Shown in pieces: positions 34,161-44,810 of a DNA stretch of 64,000 nt (position 1 is the first letter of the stretch; each line of letters begins with the position of its first letter). Location: assembly GCA_003439945.1 (NCBI GenBank), contig QVRM01005217.1, positions 62,001 to 126,000 of the forward strand, given 5' to 3'. The DNA comes from Dermanyssus gallinae (lineage: Eukaryota > Arthropoda > Arachnida > Mesostigmata > Dermanyssidae). A program made the position numbers and the translations under genes. Below the pieces are notes generated by a model. It was not told the DNA's origin and searched no databases. It worked only from the letters and a program-made list of their open reading frames with translations.

Positions 34161-35125
34161 CCAATCGTAGCGTCCCGAACATATATTACACTTAGGGCGT
34201 TAATTCTACAATATACATAATTTGTTCTGCTTATGTTGACACACTGTAGTGATGCACGGTTCCACAAAACGCGAAGAATTCGACAATTTGATGGCAGCGG
34301 TGTGCTGATGGGCTGCACGGGGTCGACACCTTGCTGGTACGATGGTCTGTGCACTTTTCCGGTCAATTTAGTCGGTATTGTTAGTGAACAACATCGATTG
34401 ACCGAGCGAAGATGCGACCGTCCGCTGTGGCGGCCGGAGGCAGACTTAATTGTCTGGTGGTCACGATTGTAGGAGAGTGCCAATGTCCCCCACAGTTGTG
34501 AAGCACAGAGTTTTCCCGACCAGAGTTTAATCTAAAAGAGCATGCAATCTCATCTAGAGAAAGTGACAGTTAATATATTACTAAGTGTACTAGCTTTTAT
34601 CCGCTATATATTATGATAGGAATGTACCCTCTTTCGCGCCGGCTTTCCCATGACGTGCTGACGGCAATGTCTTCGGATACCTCTTTGCTCTTTAGCTGAT
34701 TACTCTCCCAATAGTTTCTCTAGGAACCCCTCCAATTCTTGCAGGTCCTTACTCCGTTTGGTGATTACATTCGGCTTGGCCAACAGGGAGAGGCCTGGAG
34801 CCCGCTAGCCTTTTGTTACCTCGAGCATATCATGGGCAGCGCTACAAAGGTTTGATTTCCCTAGAAGATTGAGAAGTGATTAAGCGTTTTTATTTCAAGT
34901 AGACGGCTGCATAAATTAAAACCGAATGAGACGACGTTCACGAAGACTTTGCCAGCGTTGGCTGTATCTTTTGGAATTAATAATTTTACGCGTAAGTGAA
35001 CATCAAGCAGAGATAAAGTGCGATTACATATAAAAGTACAGAACAAGCATATAATAAAGCCATACCTTTTGGGTAAATTATGGCAAGGAACCCGAACTGT
35101 GAACTATGTCGTGAATTGGCTCAAA
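34161..35125. other. Unassigned spacer
   Basis: Frames at 34130-34483 (minus) and 34233-34472 (plus) are antiparallel shadows without recognised domains. The rest is AT-rich. No RNA gene or repeat is identified. Confidence 0.4.
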
Positions 35126-35129
35126 GTAT

Positions 35130-35519
35130 TGTCAGGTACAGGGATATAATAATAGTATAGAGATAATTGCATGATTGGGAAACAGATGACGATGATTGGT
35201 AATGTTACTGAGGAGAGAAAGAGCAGAGTAAAGCTAAGATGTGCATGTCATGATTGGCATCCGTCAGCTCCCTCTAGTGGTCGCTGACGGAGGTACAGCT
35301 GCTGCACCAGCAGCAGTGGTTAGTAAGAGAAGAGTCGGCGGAGAGACCGTGTAGGAGGAGGACGGAGAACGACTACGTGCCGCATGTAGGTCGGGAGAGT
35401 TCGGCGGTGTGCCAGAGAGAAGCCGTAAGACGGCCGATAAATCGGCGGTTGGAATAAACTGATTAAGTTAGTAACACAACCTGATGTCTTCCTTTGACCC
35501 TAGAAACGCCCGCTTTACA
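35130..35519 (+). mobile_element. Solo LTR, 390 bp, GTAT target duplication
   Basis: It begins TGTCAGG and ends CTTTACA, with GTAT at 35126-35129 and again at 35520-35523. A polyadenylation signal AATAAA lies at about 35453, about 65 bases before the end, which sets plus orientation. A TATA-like GGATATAATA lies near the start. No internal coding region adjoins it. The class is probably gypsy-like from the 4-bp duplication. Confidence 0.7.
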
Positions 35520-35739
35520 GTATTCACTCAAAAATAGTAAGTTTAATTAGTCGAATGATATCATGGCAACAAAATGGCGAATCCCGGAAGAGCGCTGGTC
35601 AACACGGCATACTGTAATAAAATACTATATAATTGAGATAGTCTCCAGACCGCGACAGCAAAAACTTACTTTAATCCAACGATCTTAGCAGATCTTAGTT
35701 TAACTTTACAGTTTAGTGGTACTAAGTCATCCTTAACTT

Positions 35740-37735
35740 TACATGTACTAAGTTGTGTTCCTTGCACCTGGAACTTCTTATGCATATGTATTAATACACA
35801 AAAGCGAGTATAGAGTGGGGAATCTTACCCCCTGCCTTGTCAGGAACAATCTAATCGCCCTGCGAGGCACTCGCTTGCGACTTGTAGCGGCTTACGTAAA
35901 GCCTGCTGAAATAGAACCCACTCTCGTGCTTGTTGAAAAATTAGTCGGCGGTATTCAAGCGGCGCTTCCATCTTCTGCTCCCCTAATCGTCGCCGGAGAC
36001 TTCAACGCTCGTCTCGATCGTCCGACTTCTAGTCGTACAACAGCCCTACGCGACACCCTAGCGGACTACGGATGCTGGATAGTTACTCCAACATTAGTCC
36101 CGACTTTTCATAGCCACTCAGGGAGCTCGGTTATCGATGTGTTTGCAGTTAGTGTAAGCAGAGACGGAGTAAGCTACATGGGAGAGAGAAATTCCTTGAG
36201 GGAAGGCGGTCTCCTGCGAGCGCACATCCCCATTGCGTTAAAAATCAATGTACCAAACGACCCAACTCGAGCCCCCAGAAAACTGCCACTATCGAGAAAA
36301 CTGGACATTCAAGCTCTGCTGAAGCGTTCTCGTGAGGTTCTCCCTATCCCCGAGGCCCTGGACGTAGAACAATACGCTGGCCTCCTAGTAGAGATTCTCC
36401 AATCCTCGGTTCGGCGGCCCAGCACAAAGAAACACCGTCCGTGGTTTAATCGCAATTGTCATACTGCTCGCGCGATCCAGGATGCCCTCCGTCTCTTGGC
36501 GGAACTGCATCCTGTGGCCAGACCTTTAGCTGCCGTCTTCCGAACAGTCTGTCGAAAGACGTACACCCAGCAGAAGAAAAAGTACCTAGAGCAACAAGAG
36601 GCCGTACTCCTGTCAGACGCAGAGCGAGCGCCATACAAATGGCTTACTCGCGGTGGACAGACATCTTGCCCTATTGGCTCCGTCGCACTCGTGGGGCACT
36701 TCACTAAAATGTTTGCCTCAAGTGACACAATCCCACTCGTAGTACCGTTGTTCGCTGCTGTCTGGGACGAAGAGACTACAGAGCAGCGTAACGTGCTCGC
36801 CAAGGATTTCTCCATAAGAGAAGTCCTGCAAGCTCTGACGGGGCTCTGCTTTAATAAGGCCTCCGGACCGGACGGTATTCGGAACAAATATCTCAAAGGA
36901 TCGCTTCTGTTAACGCCGTGTTGGACAGCCTTATTCAACGAATGCCTTAACATAGGGTGATCCCGAAAGGCAAATGTGACCCAACTCACCCGTCGGCCTG
37001 GCGGGGCATTGCTAAGAAGAGCGTATGCTACAAGCTGTTGTCCTCCCTGATAACGAGAAGGTTAACAGACTTCCTGGGGGGCACAGACGTCATCCCTGAC
37101 GAACAACATAGATTTCGAAGGGGTCGCTCGACGGCAACAGCGTGGGGGATTCTTTTAGACCCTCTCTAGACAAGGTCAATCCCGCAGGGGGACAATCTAA
37201 GCCCGCTTCTCTTCTCTGTACTTCTGAAGGAGCTCCCAAAACAAATACGAGGATCAAGAGACCTCGTCAAGGTGCTATTGTACGCTGACGATTTAGCTAT
37301 CTATGGGAGAAGTCGTTTTCAAGTTCAACAAGCGCTAGCGAGGTTGAGCACAGCCGTCACGGGTCTTAGGCTAACAATGAACCTTGCTAAAACGGAAGCA
37401 CTTAAGTTCCGAAGAGGGGGCAGAATTGCACGGGACGATACTCTTCACATTGGAAGCTACCTTTTTTCTTATGTGAACAACTTTTCTAATTTGGGGCTAA
37501 CACTACCGTACAACGGGGCAGGGTTCTCAAGACACGTTATGGAGAGATGTAGGAAGGACCTGATAGCGACAACGTCTATCAAAAGCCCACAGCGTCTATC
37601 CCTTGCCACGGCCATCCGCCTCTTCGACTTGAAAGTTGCTCCTGTCGCCTATACGGAATTAACCTAATATGGGAGCATCTGACTATGAGAAACCTGGATC
37701 ATTTGTACGTTTGCACACTAAGGCAGTGCTCGCCT
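35740..37735 (+). pseudogene. Family A LINE ORF2: AP endonuclease and RT, upstream part
   Basis: A 401-codon frame (35755-36960) carries an AP-type endonuclease with APLIVAGDFNARLD (about residues 79-92) and SSVIDVFAVSV. Where SDH-P is expected it has RAHIPI, so the catalytic histidine motif is altered. It continues into the linker and the RT start NKASGPDGIRNKYLKGSLLL. A frameshift at about 36957 leads to IPKGKCDPTHPSAWRGIAKK and DEQHRFRRGRSTATAW. Then about 100 codons including RT motif A are missing: the sequence jumps to SIPQGDNLSPLLFSVLL (about 37172). LLYADDLAIYGRS and KFRRGGRIARDDTLHIG follow. A final shift gives GINLIWEHLTMRNLDHL. The 5' end is truncated and the 3' end abuts the R2-clade element. 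Confidence 0.85.
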
Positions 37736-37739
37736 ATAA

Positions 37740-40425
37740 AAAAATAGTTTAAAATCACCTCCCGACGAGTCCTCCTTGTTTTCCTCTGCGACGTCCCCAG
37801 CTCTTGTGATCCTGGTGCGCCCTGTAGACCCGTAAGGTCCCCTGCATGGTCAGGACGGTTAAGTCGATCAGGTTCTTCTTTGACACCCCGAGAGTCAGTA
37901 GATCCTTCACCGACTCGGGTTCCCACACACCGGTCATGGACACAGTGATGGACCCGAATCGGTGGGATGAGCCGGGTAGCTGATCTCTGATCTCGGGGAT
38001 GTCATATTTCCTGATCTTGTCCCGTCTGGCCCGTGCAAGGTCCCTAGATGGTCCGCACACCTCGGTGTCTAAGACCCAGACCCCGGTAGGTGTTGTGATC
38101 ACGAGGTCCGGTCTCAGGGAGGGTGCGGTGGGTCTACGGAAGGTGCGCTCGCGGTCCACCTGCAGTCCCTTTCCCCGCAGTAGTCGGGAGACCCGCTCAC
38201 AGATGTCGTCGTGGCGCTTTATGATCGGGAGATGGGTGTAGTCGCACAGTTGACTGACGTGGGCCAGCGTTTCAACGGCGTTGCACCCGTGACGACAAAA
38301 TTTGTCGTACCAGGGGCGGCCTCTGGCGAGCCTGGCACGCGTTGGTAGTGCGTTGATCCTTAGCTTAATCAGATTAATATACTCCTTACCTGATAGGTAA
38401 GCAGTACCTTTGACCCAGTTTTGTGTAAAAGGTGATTTGTGTGCGTTTTTTAAATGAGCTCCATCGAATGTATTATGTAGTGTTAGAGCCCAGTATTCGG
38501 TCTCTTGTGCGGCATTTTCGATGGTTGTATCCCCGAACTCACAAAGGGCGCTGGTTTTCGCCAGTTCGTCCCTGTGGTAATCCGAGGATAGCAACCATTG
38601 CGTGCCAATGTGGGGTGATTTTTGTAAGTTGGTGAGTCGGGAGAGGCGAAGTCTGGGAATTAGTGTTCGGAGACAGGGGATGTCCAGACCGCCATGTGCT
38701 GTGTGCGCGTAGAGGAATGCGTTAGGCACGGAGTTTTCGAGCTTGAGCCAATGCAATTTCACCGTACGCCTGATCTCGTTATCTAATTCTAAGAGGAAAG
38801 CTCTGGATGGCCGGGGACCAGCGACCAATCTGTAAAGGATTTTGGGGATGGCGAATTGTTTAAGTATTGCTAATCTTTGTTGGGGTTTGAGGGGAGCTAT
38901 TGTTAGTCTGCTAAGAAAATCTAGGAGTGTATCCTTGGCTGAGTCGACCCTGCCAGTATTGTCGAATTCTATGCCGAGGTACCTCCATCGAGCGCTTAAA
39001 CCTTTTGTGGGCAAAAGCCTCTCTCCAACGGTGAATTCGGGGGAGTTCTGATAAAAACTTTTCTTCACCCGCCCGTCATACAGGTGGGATATAGTAAAGC
39101 TCTTATCAGGATTAATTTCTAGGCCTCTTGCTTTTAATAGGGGGTTAGCTAAATCTAGGAGTTGTTGGAGAGTATTTTTGGTGGACGCAAGGAGAATGAG
39201 GTCATCCGCAAAGGCTAGGCCCATAAGGCGGGTTCCCTCTTTTAGTTGGTATCCTATATTAGTATCGTTGAGTTTACGCAGAATGTCGTCAAAAACTAAG
39301 TTAAATAACAGAGGCGACAAGGGATCTCCTTGACGAACACCTCGTGTGGGCCTGATGGTACGACATTCTTTGCCAAATTCTAGGAGTGTTAGGGAGGATT
39401 GGTAAAGGCGCTCGATATAATCGATGAAGACCCTTGGGTACCCCCTGCTCTCGAGTGTCCACAGGACCGCGTCGTGACTGATCGAGTCGAACGCCTTTCT
39501 CAGGTCGATCGACGCGATCCTCAGTTCGCGGCCCGTGGTCTTGGCATCATGAATGATGCCATCGAGAACATTGAGGTTCTCAAAGGTTCCATCGTAGGGG
39601 ATGAAGGCTCGTTGGGTGTGGAGAATTTTCATGGAGGTTTGGATACGTTTAGATAGAATTTTATTTAGCGTTCGTTGCAGATAAGAACTAATAGAAATGG
39701 GACGGAGGTCACTAGGGGAGGACGCGTTTGTGACCTTAGGGATGAACGCTACACGAGCCTTCTGCTGGCAGGGGGGGATGTCACTAATGATTAATATATT
39801 GAGGAGACAGCAGACTGTTTCTTCGGGAAGTTTACGGAGGGATGCTAATTTAATCCCATCCAAGCCTAGTGCTTTAGAAGATCCGCGGAGTGCTCTTTGC
39901 GTTTCGAATAGGGAGATAGGGTTTGAAACGCATTTGAGATCAGGGTTAGGAATGTAGGGGTTAGGAGTGAGTGGTGGGGGGGGGAGGTTGGGTCATTGCA
40001 TTGGTCCAATGCTCAACAACATCCGTGTCGTTTATGTTGTTTATGCGTCGTGTACCGTCCAATATGCCTTGAGCACATTTGGACCGGTTTTTGTTGTATA
40101 GCTTTTGTGTGAGAGCGTAGTGTTCCCGTCGTAGTTGTCGCTTAGACAACACCCGATCGGTGGATGGGGTTGTCACCGCTGTACTCCGGGTATGCTTGTT
40201 GTTTAGGTGTTTATCTAAGAATATGTTTAGTGCGTCTGTGTGTGCTTCACCCCGACAAATAATATTTGTCAAAAGGGTGAGGTCTGCGGTAGATGTGTGT
40301 CGGGGGAGTTTGTGTGTGAGAGCTTGTATATGCGCAATTATTGCGTCTTTTGGGGAAGGAAACGTTGTTTCCATTGGGCCATCGGTTAATCTTTTCGGAT
40401 AAGGATCGCCAGCCTCGTCAGAGGA
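37740..40425 (-). pseudogene. R2-clade non-LTR retrotransposon, nearly open, one frameshift
   Basis: The main frame (39863-37755, 702 codons) encodes reverse transcriptase with IASIDLRKAFDSI (motif A, about 116-128), RGVRQGDPLSPLLFNL (motif B) and LAFADDLILLA (motif C, about 216-226). Next is the R2 zinc knuckle CRHGCNAVETLAHVSQLC (C523, C527, H535, C540), then IIKRHDDI. The restriction-like endonuclease follows with RPDLV, VLDTEV and KIRKYD (about 584-621). Upstream, 40374-39961 reads the pre-RT region with KRQLRREHYALTQKLYNKNR; it joins the main frame by a single shift in a run of C at about 39980. The frame is open to the 5' junction near 40425, so the copy is 5' truncated and lacks the DNA-binding fingers. 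Only about 15-20 bases of 3' sequence follow the stop. It sits in another LINE, not in 28S rDNA. Confidence 0.9.
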
Positions 40426-41035
40426 AGACGATTGTCGAGTTCGCTTGCGCGCAAGCTCACTGACTTAAACCAAGTAAAAGCAGCCTTTCTCAAACGGACC
40501 CTAGGACTCCACACGTCAACGCGCAACCGACTCGTTTATTTACTAGCGGATTGTCCGCTCCTCACGGAAGATTTGAGGCGTCGTTTTAACCTCCCCCGCA
40601 CCGCGGCCTTTGACGAATGCATTAAAAGATGGGAAGTAAAAATGGCCGAACTCGATCCGGCATTGTTTAACACCGGCGCAATGAGAAACGGCGAGTGGAA
40701 GGGATCAGACTGTACTAACAGACATGCGGTAACACGATTTGCTGTGCATGGTTTTCACCACACCCTATGTAGACGGTCTGAGTATCATGACGAGTATGAC
40801 AGCTGTGTTTGTAACCGTTGCGGAGAAGTCTGCACTAGATATCATGCTGCAGAATGCCCCTTTGTGCAATCATTGAATGAACTAGCCCGCTTATGAGGGC
40901 TTTTTTAAAATCCTAACTCGTACCATTTCGAGAGTTGTTATGTTGTTGTTATATTACTAATATTCTTTTACCTATTTTCTCTGTTTTATGTCGTTGATAT
41001 GCTACTCTACATGAGTGAATAAATGATGAATTGAA
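40426..41035 (+). pseudogene. Family A LINE ORF2 C terminus and 3' end
   Basis: The frame 40432-40896 encodes LTDLNQVKAAFLKRTLGLHT, RNRLVYLLADCPLLTEDLRR and RHAVTRFAVHGFHHTLCRR. It ends with CVCNRCGEVCTRYHAAEC before the terminal SLNELARL. This C-x-C-x2-C-x3-C-x3-H-x3-C motif defines family A here. The 3' region has AATAAA at about 41019 and a tail GAATTGAATTGAATT. By order it completes the element to the left of the R2-clade insert. However, the two flanks overlap by about 13 residues in alignment with little nucleotide identity, so they may be two different copies. Confidence 0.8.
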
Positions 41036-41990
41036 TTGAATTAATACACAAAAGCAAGCATTGCAAGCTTTACCATAAACTGATATGTATGGATATTTAT
41101 ATCCGTGTGTCAAGGACGAGATGGAAGGAAAAAGATAAAATCTAGCTATTGTAGTTCCTCTTTGCGGACTCGAATATGCTTGGAAATCGTCTTTGTTTCA
41201 CGACAGATGTCCTTGGAGACTTGCATATTGTGGGGACATTTGACACTATTCGTATAATGTTTTATAGACATAATTCTAAGTACTAGAAGACTATATATAT
41301 TCCCTGATATATATATACACCTGAATATAATTTATATATTCAGGTGAACCTTTACAAAGTTATCGTTGCTATACACAAGAAAAACACGCCGAAGGTTATA
41401 TAAAGTACCTTTAATTAGTCAAGGGAGGGGGACATAATTACTCAAATATCAAAATAATTACACAAATTCGAAGATTATACCACACTATTTTCACTTTTAC
41501 AAATTTAAGCCTTGAGCTGTCTTATGCGCCACGAGAACATACTGTTGATGACAGTTGCCAACGGAATCGCATAAGAAAGACACTCAGATTGCGCGGGTTC
41601 ACCAATTTTCATTTAGTGTTTGAAGACGTTTTTTTCGAACGACATAGGGCTATTGGCTGCCAGAGACGTTATACGTTAATATGGCGAAACGTTGAAGTTG
41701 GCTTCTTCTTCCGTATCTTAACCTTCAGCTCACGCTGGCAAATTCCAACCAGCTTAAAGGGCGTTTTCCATTATATGTAAAGCGAGAGCTCTGCTTATCG
41801 ATGCGAGCAAAAAGCCGCTTTTTACAACCGATTTCAGTCTGTTCATTGATAGTAGAAAAATCCGACTAACGCTAAAGATGTTTTATTTCAGAGTGGAAAA
41901 CTAGAGTCGAATAGGCCAGACGGAAGGTCAGAGAGAAGTTTGACATACTCTATGCCTTGTACATCTGGCCTAGTTTAGCCGGAGGAGAAT
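41036..41990. other. Mostly unassigned; hairpin and possible LTR-like end
   Basis: A 12-base-arm hairpin (CACCTGAATATA / TATATTCAGGTG) lies at about 41320-41348. At 41557-41612 TTGCCAACGGAAT, AGACACT and TTGCGCGGGTTCACC resemble the end of the Pao LTR at 44811 (TTGCCAACGAAAC, AGACAGT, ATGCGCGGGTTCACT), suggesting an old relative. I cannot find its other end. No coding region is recognised. Confidence 0.4.
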
Positions 41991-42054
41991 CGTTTAGAAG
42001 CTTAGACGTACGTATGGACTAGTTACGACCATCCCATCTTTGTCGTCACTAATA

Positions 42055-42347
42055 TGAACTGTTATCACGAACCTGAACAAACCTGTGTCTGCAAATGCTG
42101 TCGAAACGTGTGTGATATATATCATGCGGGAAATTGTAATCAAATTAGGTCATTGACCCAACTTACAGAATTAAACGTTTTATCATCCTGACGATGTTGG
42201 CATATAAGCGTATGTATTTTATAAGTAGAAATCTAAATGTGCATATTTGTATACCTACCAAATGTCAACTTATAGGACATAACTAGATTTAATGACACGA
42301 TAAAGTGTGAAATAAATTGTTATAGCACAACTATCAAAATCCAACGT
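42055..42347 (+). pseudogene. Family A LINE 3' end
   Basis: It starts CYHEPEQTCVCKCCRNVCDI and continues YHAGNC, then IRSLTQLTELNVLSS and a stop. The motif CVCKCCRNVCDIYHAGNC has the family A cysteine and histidine spacing. About 160 bases of AT-rich 3' sequence follow with an AAATAAA at about 42310. The rest of the element is absent, a typical short 5'-truncated LINE copy inside a gypsy-like leader. Confidence 0.75.
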
Positions 42348-42352
42348 AATAT

Positions 42353-42911
42353 TGTAACGAAGTTACTGTGTACGCATCATAGCGGAATTCAAATAAGTTC
42401 TAACCGACCACGTCCAACGGCTACAGCGCCCGCGCCAGAATCTCAACGTACACAACGTTCACCGAATGATACATGTCTCAACCGAACAAGACATGTCTCA
42501 ACCAGCCAGCGAAGAGCAGCCACAGCCTTTCGCGCCGAAACCCAAACGTCCTCCGCCGTCCAAACGCTCATCGGCCGACATCGGGAGTGGGTCGACCTAT
42601 GATCGGCAGTCCAAGTCAAACAGTCACTTAACCTGTACTCCTATACCAAACAAACACAAACTGCTGTACATTTCGACCGATTTGAGAGCGGGTTCTGACA
42701 CCCTTTGGGTGTCAGCACGCCGCGGTGCCTCGTGAATCAATAAATAGACCGAGCAGCATGGCTTAATAACCATCCGCTGCTCGGCCGTGCTTTGCATTAG
42801 ACCCAATGCTACGTGTCGTCATTCATCGTTCCTGAGTTGTCTCGGGCTGCAGTACCCGTCCGGATGAGTCTACACCCCCAAGCTGACTTAGCGTAACACA
42901 ACAACGTTACA
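42353..42911. mobile_element. Solo LTR, second copy, ATAT target duplication
   Basis: It begins TGTAACG and ends CGTTACA, with ATAT on both sides (42349-42352, 42912-42915). It matches 12882-13431 over its whole length with scattered changes and short indels. It lies exactly at the point where the gypsy-like LTR and the LINE end meet. Confidence 0.85.
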
Positions 42912-43751
42912 ATATGAACTGTTCACACTGACTTGTTGACTTGGTCTATTGAACTCAGGCTAGTCGAGTACGTATTGTTCTCGAGTCTTGGTAGACATCT
43001 CTATCGATAACAAGTCCCGAAGATTCGATAGAGGTGTCAAGTAGACATTATCGAACCTTCGGGGCGTTTCTCGAACCAACTTGTATCCTTTCTGTATAAT
43101 AGCACTTCTCACGGCACGTCCGCTAGCCCATGGCGTCTAGTCGCGTGCCCAGACAGTGTGTGCGTGTAGTTAGCTACGTATGACGACAGCCTTGTCTGGC
43201 CCTCCCTCCCCGATAATCTACACCTGTCGCTTCTGTTTTAGCTCCGATATACGAATCTGTCGGCCGAAGAATAAAGATGTGGGACTATCCTCTGTAGCCT
43301 CCAAAGGCTGACTCCGGAGATATTGAAGAAACACGTTAAACTCGTGAGGCCTTTCTTCTCCATTGCCTGTAATTTCTTCTTACCGTTCTCGGCTAGAGCG
43401 TAAGGCAATCTCCTATGCCTGATGTACACTGATGTGCGGATTGTGACTGCACGTATTGCCGTAATGTCTGGCTCATGGTGTCCGAATTTTTGCAAAACTG
43501 CCGAGAAATGAGTGGCTCTACAGCCGCTGTCCACTTTCATTGTGGTATTAGGGGGCATCAGCCCCCTCGATATCGACCGTCACGAGTAACGGGTCGACGT
43601 CGGATCTCACTATTCGGATTGTATATGCTGCTTGAACTTGTACGGCGAACGATCCTAGTTTTTGAACTAGTGGGTAGACTCGTCGGCAGCTTTTTCTAAG
43701 ACAGCTTAGCTCTCCGCTGCTGTGTACCAGTAACTACTCTAATTACCGTCA

Positions 43752-43756
<5 letters not shown>

Positions 43757-43789
<33 letters not shown>

Positions 43790-43915
43790 TGAGAAAAATA
43801 AGTCTATCTGTATGTGTATTCATAATATTGTGTGTAGTACTATATCACGAATATTTTTATTAGCCTCTAGCTTTTATAATTATATGAGTCGTTTTACTAC
43901 CTGGCCTGAGGCTGT
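43757..43915 (+). repeat. (TA)n followed by interspersed repeat shared with 5290-5640
   Basis: A TA run at 43757-43785 is followed by a 100-base block that matches the minus strand of about 5490-5600. The family is unknown. Confidence 0.6.
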
Positions 43916-44029
43916 TCGGATGGTGCAGGATCTCAGCTTGAGATCCAATCTCTCTCCCCCCGAAGGAGCGGGCCTTCACGGAAGAGGGATGCTATGGAAT
44001 GCAAATATGATATGATAAAGTTTTTGTTT

Positions 44030-44810
44030 ATTTATTTTGCAATTATAAACTACAAATATTATCAGTGCATTTCAAGATGTTACATAGTTACATACAGCTC
44101 ATTATTATGGTTTATTAACACACAGGTTGGGTAAATTTTAAATAAGTACATCAGTCTCAATCAGTGGTTCTTCTGCGTCACTGGATCTTCCCTCATCTTG
44201 CGAGTTCAGCTATTGACTGCACTGCTGGGCATGCTACGGCGTGGTATCTATCACAATGGCCTAAGCATCTCGCGCACCTAAAACACTCCTGAGGATTGTG
44301 GAATTCTTGTGTACTGCATAACACGTGATGGAACCCGTGGGCTGCAAATGCCGTAGTTAGATGCCTATTCTTATATTCGGCTGCTCGTTAAGTTGTACTC
44401 ATCATCGCTATCGTCCTGTATATTCCTATGTCAATATCCTTTAATTTTCCCCCCACTTTATAGTGTAGGCCACGAAGGCCGCCATCTTAGGTAAACCCCG
44501 TTTTACTTGTAATTTCTGTGTAATTAGTGCCCCCACCCCCTATATATATATGAACTATTCTATTCCTACAAGAGTTAGCTAACCCCATGAAGAAAAATCG
44601 AACTCTATCTAGTAACTGTAAATCTGCCTCTCCTATTTTCTCCCATATAAGTGATATACCAAATGTTGCTATTGGTTCTACTTTAATCTTGAAAAGGGCG
44701 GGTTTTTAATTGCTGCTGCCGCTCGAATGGCTTTTCCTACTCTGCTTTCAATATGTTTTCGAAAACTGCTACCATTTGACATCATAGTGACCCCTAAATA
44801 GGTGAATAGA
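44030..44810 (-). pseudogene. Family A LINE, thumb to C terminus, 3' half of a split copy
   Basis: The minus strand from 44808 reads LFTYLGVTMMSNGSSFRKHI and GKAIRAAAAIKNP. After a shift come ATFGISLIWEKIGEADLQLL and then TTAFAAHGFHHVLCSTQEFH. It ends NPQECFRCARCLGHC and DRYHAVACPAVQSIAELAR before a stop at about 44202. The first cysteine spacing is C-x2-C instead of C-x-C; the rest matches family A. The 5' half is most likely the RT fragment at 51310-52015, with the Pao element inserted between them. A short AT-rich 3' region with AAATAAATAAA ends near 44030. Confidence 0.75.

Larger units (their letters stand above)
42000..43740 (-). pseudogene. Gypsy-like element remnant, inverted copy, twice interrupted
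   Basis: On the minus strand from 43660, AVQVQAAYTIRIVRSDVDPL is followed by LVTVDIEGADAP, then in a new frame MKVDSGCRATHFSAVLQKFG (protease-like) and LPYALAENGKKKLQAMEKKG (RT start). An LTR region runs from about 43235 to 42916 and ends with GTCAACAAGTCAGTGTGAAC, as at 8335-8385. The leader continues at 42054-42000 (GTGACGACAAAG, TGGTCGTAACTAGT), matching 8387-8440. Between them lie a family A LINE end and a solo LTR. The order pol piece, LTR, leader is not that of a single complete element and points to a tandem or deleted arrangement. Confidence 0.65.

Noticed and set aside
34130..34483. 117-codon minus-strand frame as a host gene
   Set aside because: No domain, no splice context, and an overlapping open frame on the other strand. 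Evidence is insufficient.
35130..40900. 28S rRNA target sequence expected next to an R2-type element
   Set aside because: I looked at both junctions and found LINE coding sequence instead; no rRNA sequence is visible.
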